Source of the DNA: IOR16 sp963521065
GTDB taxonomy: Bacteria; Bacillota; Clostridia; Peptostreptococcales; Anaerovoracaceae
Direction of reading: 5' to 3'
DNA length: 39,966 nucleotides
NCBI GenBank assembly: GCA_963521065.1
Contig: CAUQTI010000026.1
Location: 1-39,966 of the forward strand
This document shows positions 14,353 to 24,977 of this stretch, piece after piece. Below the pieces are notes generated by a model. The model was not told the origin of the DNA. It worked only from the letters and a program-made list of their open reading frames with translations, and ran no database searches. Both the position numbers and the translations under genes were made by a program. Numbering within the stretch: the stretch's first letter is position 1; each line of letters opens with the position of its first letter.

Positions 14353-16428
14353 TTACGGGATATACTGCTCAGAAACGCGCTGTACATAGCCGCCTTTCTC
14401 CGTAATTTGAAACGGTGGTGTATCTCTTTGGAAATTACCAAATTTCTTTAAAAATTCGCTTAAGCTCACCTGCTCAAATGCGCCATCTTGACTCTGTTTT
14501 ACAATGTAATATTGTGTCTCTTCCGTCACTTGACAAAACATCGGGTAGTTCTGAGGATTATAAATATAGTATCCGTTCTCTAAGTCTTGCGGATCAATGT
14601 TCAGCTCTTTCAACCGCTTTTCATGATCCGAAGAAGTCAGCCATTCAATCTGGTCCAAGTGAAAGGAAGGTTTCGTATATTCATCCAGTTTAAAGTTAGA
14701 AATGTAGCCAATGTAATGACTTTCCGGCATTTCAAGGAAATCCTCCGCCTTTACAGCGTATTGTAAGGAAAGCTTCTCACTCGAAACAGACTGCCCAATT
14801 TCCCCGTTAATGTACGCAAGCGCTACTTGTACCGGATCAAGCAGCAACGACTCCTTTCCCTGCTTTACTTTTTCTTGAAGTTCTTCATAATAAGTACCCC
14901 TTCTCTCATTCGTCTGAGGTGTTGCATAATAAATATTTCCAGTTCCATCCATCCAACGCTCCACACACCAGATGCCTTTTTTCCCTTGAAGGACAGGCTG
15001 TGATAAGAAAAGCTGGCACGTTTCCCCTGTTGATAAAGGAAATTTTACCAAAATGTGATTTCCCTCATAGGTCTCACTCGGGAGAAGCTTAAGGCGTTCA
15101 AAAAACATCTGCAAGGCGGTTTCCTGCCCTGCTGCCGTAGAGAAATCATTTTCTCCGCTTCGCATACAGCCCAGATACTGCGGCTTTCCCTTGGGGTAAG
15201 AAAATACAAGCATCGGCTTCCCCCCGCTGCTCTCCTCGGTCAGCCATCCGTCAACTTCATTCATTCCCCCTGCCAGTAAAACCTTTTCTATATCATCCGG
15301 TTTTAGGCGATATTCAAAGCTCCATATTTCAACCGTATCCGAAAGAATTCCGTCAAAGGATACCAGCTTTTGCAGTTTTGTAATCTTACTGTCTGTAATT
15401 TTAAAGTTCGACCATTCTGCATCCTCATACGTCTCAATTTCCTGTTCTATAAACTGCTGTGCATAGTCCTTCACACTCCATTCCTTTGGCTTTGGATTCG
15501 ACAGCAAACCGAAAAATAAAATCCCCACACCAGTCAAGGATGCAATTACAATCCAAAATGCAGGCTTCTTATAAGATAAAATATTCAAAATGCGTTCTCT
15601 TGTGTTGTTCTCACCAAAGGCAAGCGGATAACCACCGATTAATTTTTTCCCAGTTGCAAGCGCCAAAAGCGAAGTTGAATACTCTTTTTTTATTTCTGGT
15701 CCCATTTGCTTCAAAACACTTTCATCACAGGATAATTCCATATCCTCACTCATCTGAAAAAAAGCCATCCATACAAGCGGATTAAACCAATGAAGGCAAA
15801 GAATCAAAAAGGCGGCTGCCTTAAAGAGTGGGTCATGCCGTTTCATATGCGTCTGCTCGTGCAGTACAATGTATTTCCTCTCTCGTTCCGATAGGCCCGC
15901 CGGCAGGTAAATCTTCGGCTGAAGGCATCCCAAGACAAACGGAGTTTTTATCCTTCCGCTTTCATACACATTATCTCCCACGCTATGGGCTTCCCGCAAT
16001 GTCTGCTTTAATTTCCTTAGAGAAACCGCACTATAAAAAAACAGTATCGCAATTCCGAGCATCCATATTACAGTAAAAGAAAAAGTCCACATACTGCTTG
16101 AATCAGAAAGTATGCCAACCCCGTCGCTTGCATTAAAAACCGGAGCCACTGTGCGCACAGAAGAAAGAATCATCTCACCGGTCTGCGAGCTCGCCGAAGG
16201 GTAGGAAGTTTGTATCGAAAGCCTCTGCATCTGACGTGGAATCAGACTAAACGCTGATTCAAAGGAAAAAGGCCATATGAGGCGCAAAAAAACAATCATC
16301 CACAACAAATAAGAAAAAATTTTAGGTTGTCTTTTTAACAGCATTCTCACTGCGGATACAATTACGATTACATAGGAGGAGACGAGACTCAAATCCAAAA
16401 TTCTAAGAAATACGGCATCCATCCTCAC
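14353..16428 (-). CDS. BlaR1-type M56 metallopeptidase, sensor-antirepressor
   Basis: 691 residues. The N-terminal half has four membrane helices and a zinc-protease motif HEQTH (His190, Glu191, His194) preceded by PFVLGCLQPKIYLP, as in BlaR1/MecR1. After a helix near 290-305 comes an outer domain of about 380 residues that has no penicillin-binding SxxK/SxN pattern I can see, so the signal is probably not a beta-lactam. On sensing, such proteins lead to cleavage of the paired BlaI-type repressor. The ATG overlaps the blaI stop by 4 bp, so they form one operon. Confidence 0.92.
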   Translation of the reverse strand: MRMDAVFLRILDLSLVSSYVIVIVSAVRMLLKRQPKIFSYLLWMIVFLRLIWPFSFESAFSLIPRQMQRLSIQTSYPSASSQTGEMILSSVRTVAPVFNASDGVGILSDSSSMWTFSFTVIWMLGIAILFFYSAVSLRKLKQTLREAHSVGDNVYESGRIKTPFVLGCLQPKIYLPAGLSERERKYIVLHEQTHMKRHDPLFKAAAFLILCLHWFNPLVWMAFFQMSEDMELSCDESVLKQMGPEIKKEYSTSLLALATGKKLIGGYPLAFGENNTRERILNILSYKKPAFWIVIASLTGVGILFFGLLSNPKPKEWSVKDYAQQFIEQEIETYEDAEWSNFKITDSKITKLQKLVSFDGILSDTVEIWSFEYRLKPDDIEKVLLAGGMNEVDGWLTEESSGGKPMLVFSYPKGKPQYLGCMRSGENDFSTAAGQETALQMFFERLKLLPSETYEGNHILVKFPLSTGETCQLFLSQPVLQGKKGIWCVERWMDGTGNIYYATPQTNERRGTYYEELQEKVKQGKESLLLDPVQVALAYINGEIGQSVSSEKLSLQYAVKAEDFLEMPESHYIGYISNFKLDEYTKPSFHLDQIEWLTSSDHEKRLKELNIDPQDLENGYYIYNPQNYPMFCQVTEETQYYIVKQSQDGAFEQVSLSEFLKKFGNFQRDTPPFQITEKGGYVQRVSEQYIP

Positions 16429-16787
16429 ACCTCACTCTGCTCATTAATCAGCTTTAGTAAATCTTCTATCTCTGCTTCACTTAATTTATTGCTTCGAGTA
16501 AAAGCGGCAATAAAACGCGGAAGCGAGCCATCAAATGCTTCTTCTACAAATTCTCTGCTTTGAAGGGAATAAAATTCCTCTTTTTTTACCTGCGAAGTAA
16601 CAATCGTGTCTTCATTTTTCAAAATTCCCCGCTGGCACAGCTTGCGCAAAACCGTATAAGTCGTGGATTTTTTCCAATTCAATCGTTCCTGACACAACTT
16701 AACCAACTCCCCTGAATGAATCGGTTCCTTCTCCCAAATAAGTGCAACAAATTTACTTTCAATCTCTGCCAATCGATATTCTGTCAA
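16425..16787 (-). CDS. BlaI/MecI-family transcriptional repressor
   Basis: 120 residues with a winged helix typical of BlaI: AEIESKFVALIWEKEPIHSGELV, then WKKSTTYTVLRKLCQRGIL as recognition helix and wing, and a C-terminal dimerisation helix. It represses its own operon until cleaved by the BlaR1-type protease encoded downstream. The start is TTG 16785-16787 with GGGAGG 9 nt upstream. The operator at 16816-16841 lies just before it. No beta-lactamase gene is nearby, so the target may be only the operon itself or distant genes. Confidence 0.94.
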   Translation of the reverse strand: MTEYRLAEIESKFVALIWEKEPIHSGELVKLCQERLNWKKSTTYTVLRKLCQRGILKNEDTIVTSQVKKEEFYSLQSREFVEEAFDGSLPRFIAAFTRSNKLSEAEIEDLLKLINEQSEV

Positions 16788-16815
16788 TGTCTTTTCCTCC
16801 CTTTTGGTCTATATG

Positions 16816-16861
16816 TAGTAAACTTTATTTTGAGTTTACTATCAATAAACCAAATAGTCAA
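16816..16861 (-). promoter_or_regulatory. blaI-blaR1 promoter and BlaI operator
   Basis: A perfect 9-bp inverted repeat TAGTAAACT (16816-16824) / AGTTTACTA (16833-16841), spacer 8 bp, with the TAGTA/TACTA ends typical of BlaI sites. On the minus strand -35 TTGACT (16856-16861), 17 nt, -10 TAAACT (16833-16838). The operator overlaps the -10 box, so binding would block the promoter. Confidence 0.85.
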
Positions 16862-16950
16862 CTGAAAAAACAGAAAAACAACTGGAATGCTATAGAAATA
16901 TAAAATAAAACGCAGCAAAGTAAATACGTTTCAATAAAAGGTGCTATATT

Positions 16951-17394
16951 TTATAGAAACTTATTGATTTCGTCATTTACATCTACTTTTGAGAAAACAA
17001 TAGAGGTATCCGTCAATGCATAAGAAGATACGGCATTTACAAACGCTTCCAGTGCCTCTAAGGAAGGAACAGACAGCTTAACCACGAAACAAGCACCTCC
17101 TGCCACCCGATAACACCACTCGCTGTGCTTGTATTCCGTAATAAATTCTCTAAAGCGCTCATATTGCCCGTCTCGCATTGTCACTTCAACAATACACTCA
17201 ATTGCGAGTCCAAGCTTCTTTTTATTTAAGCGAATCGTATACCCTTCAATAATTCCTTGATCTTCAAGCCGCTTTACCCTTTCCGTGACGGAAGGTGGAG
17301 AAAGATTTACACGTTTTGATAATTCTCTTATGGAGAGCCTGCTGTCTGCTTGCAATTCCTGTAAAATGCGGGCGTCTATTTCGTCTATTCTCAT
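16951..17394 (-). CDS. Lrp/AsnC-family transcriptional regulator
   Basis: 147 residues. The N-terminal helix-turn-helix (residues 1-60) begins IDEIDARILQELQADSRLS and includes LSPPSVTERVKRLEDQGII. A RAM ligand-binding domain follows (about 65-140), with the GGACFVVKLSV pattern. Divergent from an AhpD-like gene, with a palindromic operator and both promoters in the 139-bp gap, so it probably controls itself and that gene. Ligand unknown, usually an amino acid. Confidence 0.94.
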   Translation of the reverse strand: MRIDEIDARILQELQADSRLSIRELSKRVNLSPPSVTERVKRLEDQGIIEGYTIRLNKKKLGLAIECIVEVTMRDGQYERFREFITEYKHSEWCYRVAGGACFVVKLSVPSLEALEAFVNAVSSYALTDTSIVFSKVDVNDEINKFL

Positions 17395-17454
17395 TTAAAA
17401 CTCCTTTTTTTAAAAAACATTTCATTTGCATTATTATACGCCAAAATATATACC

Positions 17455-17502
17455 GTATAAAATTTAATTTTGATTTTATACCTGTTATAATTATTTTGTC
17501 AA
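17455..17502. promoter_or_regulatory. Lrp operator with the lrp promoter
   Basis: Perfect inverted repeat GTATAAAAT (17455-17463) / ATTTTATAC (17473-17481), spacer 9. On the minus strand -35 TTGACA (17497-17502), 16 nt, -10 TATAAA (17475-17480) inside the palindrome, which fits autoregulation. On the plus strand a TATAAT at 17486-17491 may serve the AhpD-like gene. Confidence 0.75.
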
Positions 17503-17533
17503 TCAAACCGTTCTATTGAGAGGAGTATAAAAG

Positions 17534-17950
17534 ATGGAAAGCATTTCTTTTTCACAAAATGGATTTACGCCATTTCAAAAACTATTAGGTCACAATAAAG
17601 AAATATTGGAAAAATGGTCTTCTTTGGAAGATTCTCTATTTTCCAGTCAAACATTTTCTCCCGAATTAAAGGAGGAAATCCGGCGTATTCTAGCCGTTCA
17701 CAACGGCTGTGAATACTGCAAAGCAAAAGGCGCTCCCTCCGAAAAGATAACAGATATACGCATGCAGTCCGCAGCTTACGCCGCCGATGTATACGGACGG
17801 AGAGCGCACATGAATGAAGAGGATTTCAGCATCCTTAAAAAAGTATTTGCCGATAACGAGATTTCCGAGCTTCTTGCGTTAATCTGCTTTATAACGGCTT
17901 GTCAAAGATTTGGTGCTTTGCTGAATTTAGAACCAAGTTGTCAAATTTAG
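17534..17950 (+). CDS. AhpD-like/carboxymuconolactone decarboxylase family protein
   Basis: 138 residues, all-helical, with the redox motif CEYC in VHNGCEYCKAKG and the CMD-like helix before it. Members of this family act as thiol-dependent peroxidases or reductants. GAGGAG precedes the ATG. It is divergent from the Lrp regulator and ends at a strong terminator. The exact substrate is unknown. Confidence 0.88.
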   Translation: MESISFSQNGFTPFQKLLGHNKEILEKWSSLEDSLFSSQTFSPELKEEIRRILAVHNGCEYCKAKGAPSEKITDIRMQSAAYAADVYGRRAHMNEEDFSILKKVFADNEISELLALICFITACQRFGALLNLEPSCQI

Positions 17951-17970
17951 CGTCCCGCACAATCCACGAA

Positions 17971-18013
17971 AAAAGTCCGGCAAGTGCGTTGTTGTCTCAC
18001 TTGCCGGACTTTT
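17971..18013. terminator. Bidirectional terminator
   Basis: 16-bp perfect stem, AAAAGTCCGGCAAGTG (17971-17986) with its complement at 17998-18013. A- and T-runs at both ends make it work for the AhpD-like gene and possibly for the convergent surface-protein gene. Confidence 0.93.
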
Positions 18014-18058
18014 CAATTTATCATTTTGCCCTTTTGTACTTTCTATCTACAAAACACT

Positions 18059-21000
18059 TTATTCGGTGATACCCAGTACCTCCATCATATTTTTTTGAAT
18101 CTGTGCTGCCTGTGCCCTCGTCACGCTTCCCTTCGGTGCAAAGGTTCCGTTTCCTGCTCCATTTTTATCTAGCAGCCCCAGGTTGATTGCAGATACAACC
18201 TCTTCTGTAACGCTTTTATTGACAGAATCCGCGTCACTGAACTTTGTCAAATCACGAACGGCTTGTGTGGATGCAGTCACTCCGTAATGCTTTGCCGCGT
18301 TCGACAGCACCACAGCCATCTCTTCTCTTGTAATCACTTGATTTGGTTTAAAGGAATTTTCCGCTATATCCAGCTTTTCAAACAAACCGGCTTTTTTGCA
18401 GGCCATCACTGCATTGTAGTACCACGCATCCGCTTTCACATCTGCAAATTCCGCAGCGTCCCCGCCATCAAACGTTGCTGCATTAAATACCATTTGGGCA
18501 AATTCTGCTCTTGTGATTGCACGATTTGGATTGAATTTATTGTTTCCAGTCCCTTCTGCAAGGCCTCTTGCAGAAGCAAAATCGATTGCGCTCTTACCCC
18601 AAAAGCTTGCAGAAACATCACTGAATTGCTGTGCATGATATCCAATCATATATAAGGAAAAGTGACTCGTACTGAAATCAACCGTTTTTGTTTTACCATT
18701 ATAGGCTGCATTCTTAACGATTTTCAGCGTTCCGTTTGAATCCAAATAAGAAACGATGACGGAATTTGCAGTTTCCCCTGCTTTTAAACTATAAGGAAGT
18801 CTTACAGAAACGGTTCCGTTGAACTCAGAGATTGCTTTGCCGCCGGAGATTACAGACAAATCATACACTTCATTTTCTCCCACTGCAGCTTGCTGCGCAG
18901 CGGTCAATTTTCCCTTATCTGCAAGGCCTGCATGAATCGTTATATCAGTCTGTGCTTGCTGAGCAATTCCATTCACTGCTTTGGAATCAAAAGTCAGAGT
19001 TACACTTCCCGCTTCCACTTGCAGCTTCGTTTTGTCACTTTGCACAATTTGCTTCCATCCATCTTTTGCAATTGTCCCTTGTATCGTATCAATCCCCTTT
19101 TTCTGATCGATTATAACATTTACAACCGAGCCTTCTTTATTTTCAGCTGCTTTTTTCAATGCTGTGCTGATACTGGCACTGTCAATGCTGGCATTTAGAA
19201 TCTTCCCCTCTTCTTTTGCCACAGCATGAATGGTACTGCCGCTAACGGTGTTCGAACCGGCTGTAGGCGTCGTTTGTGTCGTTCCTCCGGATTTACTTCC
19301 TCCCCCGGATCCCCCGCTAGAATACGTCGTTACACTTACAGTACAAGTATCGGAATATCCTCCGTCTTTTGTTGTGGCGGTGATGGTCGCCGTACCGTTT
19401 CCGACTGCACTTACCTTGCCGCTTTGATCCACTGTTGCTACCCTCTCATCACTGCTTTCCCACATCACCGTTTTGTTCGTAGCCCCTGTCGGTGCCACAG
19501 AGGCTGCAAGAGTAATGCTACTCGGACTGGTGTTACTGTAAAGTGAAACACTCTTTTGATTTAATGTAATTCCTGTAACGGCTATCGTTCCTGTCGGAAT
19601 ATCCTCATACACTGCGACTGCGTTTACTTCCTGCGCAGGCATCTCAAATTTTGCGGTCTGGCTTGTTTGATCTGTCCCCTCCACAAAGGTTACCGTCGGT
19701 GTAATCTGCCACTGTTTAAAACGCTTCTCGTCCGCTGCTTGTGCTGCTGTAATTGTCACCGTTTCACCCGCAACGGAAAAATCCGCATTCGCTACGCCCC
19801 CACTTATATGAATTGGATAAGCGGGCATCGGCATAGGCACAACGGTGATAGAAAGCTCCTTTGTATCACTGCCGGCAGCATTTTCTGCCTTAACGGTAAA
19901 GGTAAATCGCCCTTCTTTTGTTGGTGTTCCGCTGATTCCACCGGTATTAGACAAGTCCATCCCATCCGGAAGTGCACCGCTTTCACGTGACCACATAATC
20001 GGAGAAGTACCCGCGGCCTCCAAAGGCTGTGCATATGTGCTTTCTCCTAAAAATGCATTTGGCAGAGTTTCTGTTATAATCTGCGGTACAGTTGGAAGTG
20101 TATAGGTATAGCTTTCCGCTTCAAGTGACCACGGCGCGTTAATCCAGTGTACCCCGTCACCGACAGCCTGCACTCTAAAGGTATAGCTCCCTTCTCCTGC
20201 CGTTTGTATTGCAGACGTAAAGTCATATTCTTCTACACTGAGGTTCTCCACAGGATTTCCCAACGCGACACCTTCCTTGTAAAGCTGTACATTGTATCCA
20301 TCCGCATTGGAAACGCTATCCCATACCGCCTTGCCGGAAACGGTATTGCTCCATTTCAAATTTTGGGCAATCCCGAGTGGCGTAGGAAGCGGCGTCGTAT
20401 TGCTGAAATGGCTCCCATCCCAAATATAGATACCTTCCGAAATCGCATTCTCCGCGGCAGGTGCCGACGAAGAGCCTACCGTTATATAATCCTCAGAAGT
20501 GACAAGCACGTCCCGGTCCTTTATGCTATTTTCAATGCTGTTTACCACACTGTTTTCGTGAAAAATAACTTTTCCATAATTGTTCCCTTTTAGCTCTGCA
20601 TTCTTAATAAAATAGAGTGCTGGGCTCCGTCCCGGATAGACCTCTAACGTAGAATCATCGATGGTAAAGGATGCAATCTTATCCGGCGAATACGATGAAT
20701 TTAAAAAGATTCCCTCTCCATAGCCTTGATACTTGACGGTCATTGTACTGCCATTAAGCAATTTGAGCTCTGAATTATCCGTGCTATCACAAATACCGAT
20801 TACACTATACCCCCTGTTTGCCAAAAGCACACTGCTATTGTCAAAAATCAATTTTTTATTATACTTTATTGCTTTGGTCTGAGTTCCATACATAGGGTTG
20901 TTTACTTCAATAGAAACCTCGCTGTTCTTTACAACCAGATCCCCTTGAATCACAGTTCCACTGCTTCCTTCACTCTTTAATTCCAATTCACAATCCGAGA

Positions 21001-21597
21001 ACAAGATGGGCTCTCCGAAGGAAAGAATGCCAGATGTATAATCCCCCTTATTACTGATCTCTAGTTTTCCTCGTGTAACCTCAAGCTTACCGAGTACCCA
21101 CATTCCTGTTCCAGATGAATTCTTGATTTTAATATCACAATATCACAATCCGTTGCCGACAATTTACCGTCAAAGTTAATTGTGCTACCCGGGCTGTTCA
21201 TTTCAAGATTGATATCTTCAAGCGCTAGGTTACCACTGACTGAAATTGGTTTGGCAGAATTCGTATCACAACGCAATTTTCCACCTCCGTTGATGGTCAT
21301 TGTCACACCTGAAGGCACGTCTAATTTGACATCATCGCCTCCAAGGTATATCGCCCCGCCGGAAGAGATTGACAGCGTGTGGTTTGCACCAACAACGATT
21401 TCACTGTTCAATGTAATCTCTTTATTAATCTCAATTGTCTTTGGTGTATCACTCCGAAGTGCAGCTTCTGCCTCCACATAATCACTAGGTATCACTACGG
21501 CCGGCTCCTGCGCAAACATTGGTTGCGGCATCATGCAAGCTACCATGATAATTGATAGAAACAATGGCAAAGCTCTCGTTTTAAAAGGTTTTCTCAT
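18059..21597 (-). pseudogene. S-layer-homology surface protein, split by an 8-bp duplication
   Basis: One gene in two frames. The 5' part (21597-21061) has a ribosome site GGAGGG, a signal peptide (LPLFLSIIMVACMM, cut near AQE) and beta-rich repeats. The 3' part (to 18059) continues the same fold, then a fibronectin III-like domain, a putative Ig (PALPDGM-GTP type) domain, a BIG2-like domain (VTGITLNQKSVSLY), a Ser/Gly linker, an unassigned domain, and three SLH domains (FSDVSASFWG..., FADVKADAWYY..., FSDADSVNKS...). SLH domains bind pyruvylated cell-wall polymer. Between the parts the 8-mer AATATCAC is present twice (21131-21146); removing one copy restores a single frame of about 1190 codons reading TDCDIKIKNSSGTG. 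May be phase variation, decay or an assembly error. Confidence 0.88.
21131..21149. repeat. 8-bp tandem duplication that shifts the reading frame
   Basis: Period-8 tract, AATATCAC twice followed by AAT. It adds 8 bp to the surface-protein gene and breaks its frame. Short tandem units like this can gain or lose a copy by slipped-strand pairing. Confidence 0.9.
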
Positions 21598-21620
21598 ATA
21601 CCCTCCTATGAATTTTTATG

Positions 21621-21638
21621 ATACCCTTTTTAGGGTAT
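21621..21638. promoter_or_regulatory. Palindrome upstream of the surface-protein gene
   Basis: ATACCC (21621-21626) and GGGTAT (21633-21638), 24 bp before the start codon. A second G-rich inverted repeat, CCCCC (21794-21798) with GGGGG (21804-21808), lies further up. They could be regulator sites or RNA hairpins. I could not fix a promoter in 21598-21858. Confidence 0.4.
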
Positions 21639-21858
21639 TTCAAAATTTCCCTGATATCTTTAATAGAAGGGCCGCTCTTTTCAATGTGTAAAGTGGTCTC
21701 TCACATAGAATTGATGTCCGCATTCCGCCAGTTCTTTTACACCAGGGATAATCCTCTGTCTAAAAAGTATAGCAGAAATGGTTTTTTTCACATCCCCCAA
21801 AATGGGGGTATCTTTTGTTCAGCACACATCAACAACAGAAAATAGGCTAGAAAGCAGA

Positions 21859-24056
21859 TTAGAAATCAAGACGGGAAAGTTCTTTCTTTGAATGGATGTT
21901 AAGCTTACTGTATATGCTCTTTAGAACACTTCGTACCGTAGATTCTGCCAGAAACAGAACTTCAGCGATTTCTTTGGCAGACAGGCGCTCCTGCGCGAGC
22001 AGCGCAATCTCCCGTTCTCTTGGTGTGAGGGGAGATTTTCCTTCAAGCAAAGCTTTGTTAATTTTTTCAACACCTCTCTGCTGGCGCCTTGAAAGTTCCA
22101 AGATTGACTGTACGCTCTCCTGATGCAAGCCCGTAAGGGACGCCGTTTCTAAAAGTGGAATCAATGCCGGAGCATGCTCCGCAAAAGGCATATAGATTTG
22201 ATCCGGCAAAGCCAGTTCAAGGGCGCGGTGTAGAGATTCTTTTGCTTCCTGCTTTTTCTGTTCTGCAAGATTAGACAGCGCAAGAAAAATAAGGTGATAA
22301 ACCTGAGGCAACAAATACTTCATACCTGCCGCCATCCCCATCATTGCGGTTGAAATTCCGTACAGCTCTTGGTGGCGTTTTTCAAGCATGCACTTCTTTG
22401 CATATAAGAGATTGCCGTAAGGAACGGTAGGCATAAACAATATCTTTTGAATACTTTCAGGTTCATTTAACCAGTCAGAAACCTCCTGTGTGTTCCCCCT
22501 CATCAAAGATAGAGTAGACATTGCAAGCTCAACCATACGGACAATAAAACGTTCAGGCCGTTTCACACTGTATTGCTGTATTCTTTTCAATGCTTCTAAA
22601 TAGGCCTCTGTCTCCCCTCGAAGCACTGCAATTCGGGCAAGCAGCAATTCAGAACAAATACAAAGTCCCGTTTGATTCTGCTGCCTTGCCATAAAAATTG
22701 CTTCATGACAAAGCAGCTCTGCTTCATGATCCAAACCCCGGAGCAGCAGCGCTTCTGCCCTCATCACTGCGTTTGCACCAGTCCCGTGTCCGCTTACCAC
22801 CTTTGCATAAATAGGGATGCATTCGTCCATCCATTCCAGCTCTTTCTCTAACTCGCAAACCTGGCTCCAAAACATATATAATACAGAAACGCCCCCAAAG
22901 GTCCATGGTGTGGTAGGGAAAAACAGCTTGCTCGGTCCCTTTAGGCGTTGCAGTGCTTCTTTGTGGTACGCACTCATTTTTTGTATATCATTATATTGGG
23001 TAAACGACATCAAAAGTGCCATTTCGCCTTTTATCCGTTCCAGTGTCTCAGCTTCTGTATCGGAAGAAGTCTCAATAAAATCAGATAACATCTGCACCAT
23101 TTTTCCAAAAGCATCTTTTCTCCCCCCGAGGAAGAGCTGAAATGCAAATTCAAGCATGGCCAAAGGGTATTTCTTCAAGGTTTGCACAGGGCATTCTTCT
23201 ACTATTTTGAGTATAAATTCAACAACGTACTGCTCTTTTTGGTTGTCGAGATATTCATTGCGGTAAGTCATGGACAGAATTGAATCAAAATCTCCGATTT
23301 TATAATAAAACTGTGCCGCCGGATACAAAAAAGCTTCCGCAAAGCAAGCTTCTCCTGCTCTTTTTATCATTTTCTTCTGAAAGGCTTCCCCTGTCCTGTA
23401 ATCAAACCACGCACGCAAATAGTCCTGTAAAATACTGTGCATGCTATAGCTTGCTTTTTCTTCATCATAGCGAATAAAAGCGTTCTCCTCTATCAATGCC
23501 ATTGTCTTTTCGTCAAAAATGCTCTGATTTGTCATAATGCGCATTTGCTTTGCCGTAAAACTGTCTAGCAGAGAAAGCGACAGCAAAATTTCCCGTTCCT
23601 GTGTGTTCAGTCGATTCCAGATTGCCGTCTGCACCAGCTTCTCAATCTGTGCGGTCCGCGCAAAGCTCCCTGTCTGCTTGTAATTTAAAAGCTGCAGAGA
23701 AATCGCCGCAATCCATCCCACGGAAAAATGATACAGATTCTCCACCTCCGAGTCAGACAGCCGGATTCCTGCCAGCTTAAAGTACTCGAATATCTCCTGT
23801 TTTCTAAGGGTCAAATCTTCGCTTTGAATCTTATGAATGTGCTGATGGTGTACGGTATGACAGCCATCCTCGCGCAATGGCTGCGTAATAAAAATGAAAT
23901 GCAGGTTTGCATCATTTATTCACGAACCGCTGTAGTTTTTCCAAAACCGGACGGCGCCTCCACAATTGTGAGAGGAAATTCTTCGATTCTCGAAAGCTGC
24001 TTTGCTAGCTGCTTCGAAACATACAGAGGATTTTGAAGTTCTTGATTTAATTTCAT
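21859..24056 (-). pseudogene. MalT/LuxR-type ATP-dependent regulator, internally deleted
   Basis: The N-terminus starts at ATG 24054-24056 and contains the Walker A APSGFGKTTAVRE, but meets TAA at 23916-23918. In another frame the protein resumes as DANLHFIFITQPLREDG and runs to 21859 with a winged-helix region, TPR-like repeats and a C-terminal LuxR helix-turn-helix (LTPREREIALLAQERLSAKEIA). Compared with family members, about 70-90 residues after the Walker A, including the Walker B region, are missing. So an internal deletion with frameshift has removed the ATPase core. The intact part could still be made as a 672-residue fragment from an internal start. It lies next to the split surface-protein gene, which may be its target. 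Confidence 0.85.
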
Positions 24057-24060
24057 TACA

Positions 24061-24235
24061 GTTCACCGCATCTCCCTGCAAGCCCTTTCATAAGATAGCC
24101 CGCTTGATTTTTCAACATTCTTCCATTTTCAATCTAATGCCATGATACGCGATTCTATTTTACCAGTCAAGCGTCTGCGCGTTGCATTTGCCTCACTTCC
24201 CCACTTTTTGTGCATTGCACTTTTCCCCCAAAACA
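24061..24235. other. Intergenic, nothing recognised
   Basis: 175 bp between the broken LuxR-type gene and the tetR-type gene. No convincing terminator, promoter or repeat seen. Confidence 0.4.
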
Positions 24236-24799
24236 TCACACGATTGGCTGTGTGACTGCCTCAAAATAGCCCGCAATCTCTTCAGGCGTCTGCTTCATCT
24301 CATTTTTCAGCCACCACCGTACCAAATTGACAAAACTCATTGAAATGTGCTCAGCGAGCAAATCAAGTGGTACCAAAGCAGCTTTTTTCCTGCCGGTGTC
24401 GAGAATGCGTTCTGTCACAAGCTGGTTGAAATACTGATGAAAATAACGCTGAAACAGCTCTCCGCTTTCGCAGGTCAGCAGAATCAACATCGTCTTCCCG
24501 TGCTCTCTAAGGTGGTATAAAATGTGCGTGACCACGGCCTCCGGTGCACCCTCTGACATAGAGAAATCATGCGTTGTTTCCGCTTCCGGCGCTTCGGAAA
24601 AAACATGTGCAAACAGCTCGGTGCACATATCCCGTAGCAGGTTATCCTTCGTTGGAAAATGGGCATAAAAGGTGGTCCTGCCTACATTCGCCTTATCAAT
24701 AATCTCCTGCACCGTAATCTGCGAATAGCTGCGGCGAGCCAGCAAATCACTGAATGCATCAAAAATTGCGTTCCTCGTCTTTCGCTGCCGTCGATCCAT
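24236..24799 (-). CDS. TetR/AcrR-family transcriptional regulator
   Basis: 187 residues from ATG 24797-24799, with AAAGGAG 6 nt upstream (a start 7 codons earlier lacks a site). N-terminal helix-turn-helix: TRNAIFDAFSDLLARRSYSQITVQEIIDKANVGRTTFYAHFPTKDNLL (residues about 8-55). The C-terminal half is the ligand domain, here of the TetR_C_7/AcrR clostridial type. Divergent from the metal ATPase gene, 178 bp apart, and probably its repressor. Confidence 0.93.
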   Translation of the reverse strand: MDRRQRKTRNAIFDAFSDLLARRSYSQITVQEIIDKANVGRTTFYAHFPTKDNLLRDMCTELFAHVFSEAPEAETTHDFSMSEGAPEAVVTHILYHLREHGKTMLILLTCESGELFQRYFHQYFNQLVTERILDTGRKKAALVPLDLLAEHISMSFVNLVRWWLKNEMKQTPEEIAGYFEAVTQPIV

Positions 24800-24910
24800 T
24801 GCGTTCTCCTTTCGGAACATTTTTTCTGATTTGTTCAGTATCGTACGTTTTCCGCAAATCGTTTCTTGTGCCTATTCTACGCCTTTGCTAGACTAATACC
24901 AAACAATATG

Positions 24911-24936
24911 TTCTGTATTAAATTAATTGTACTGAA
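24911..24936. promoter_or_regulatory. Candidate operator between tetR-type gene and metal ATPase
   Basis: Imperfect inverted repeat TTCTGTA (24911-24917) with TACTGAA (24930-24936). A further TTCAGTA half-site lies near 24835, upstream of the tetR-type gene. The pattern suggests sites on both sides of the divergent pair. Confidence 0.45.
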
Positions 24937-24977
24937 TTTTTATCAAAAATTCAAGCTGCAATATTGGAGGAATTTAT

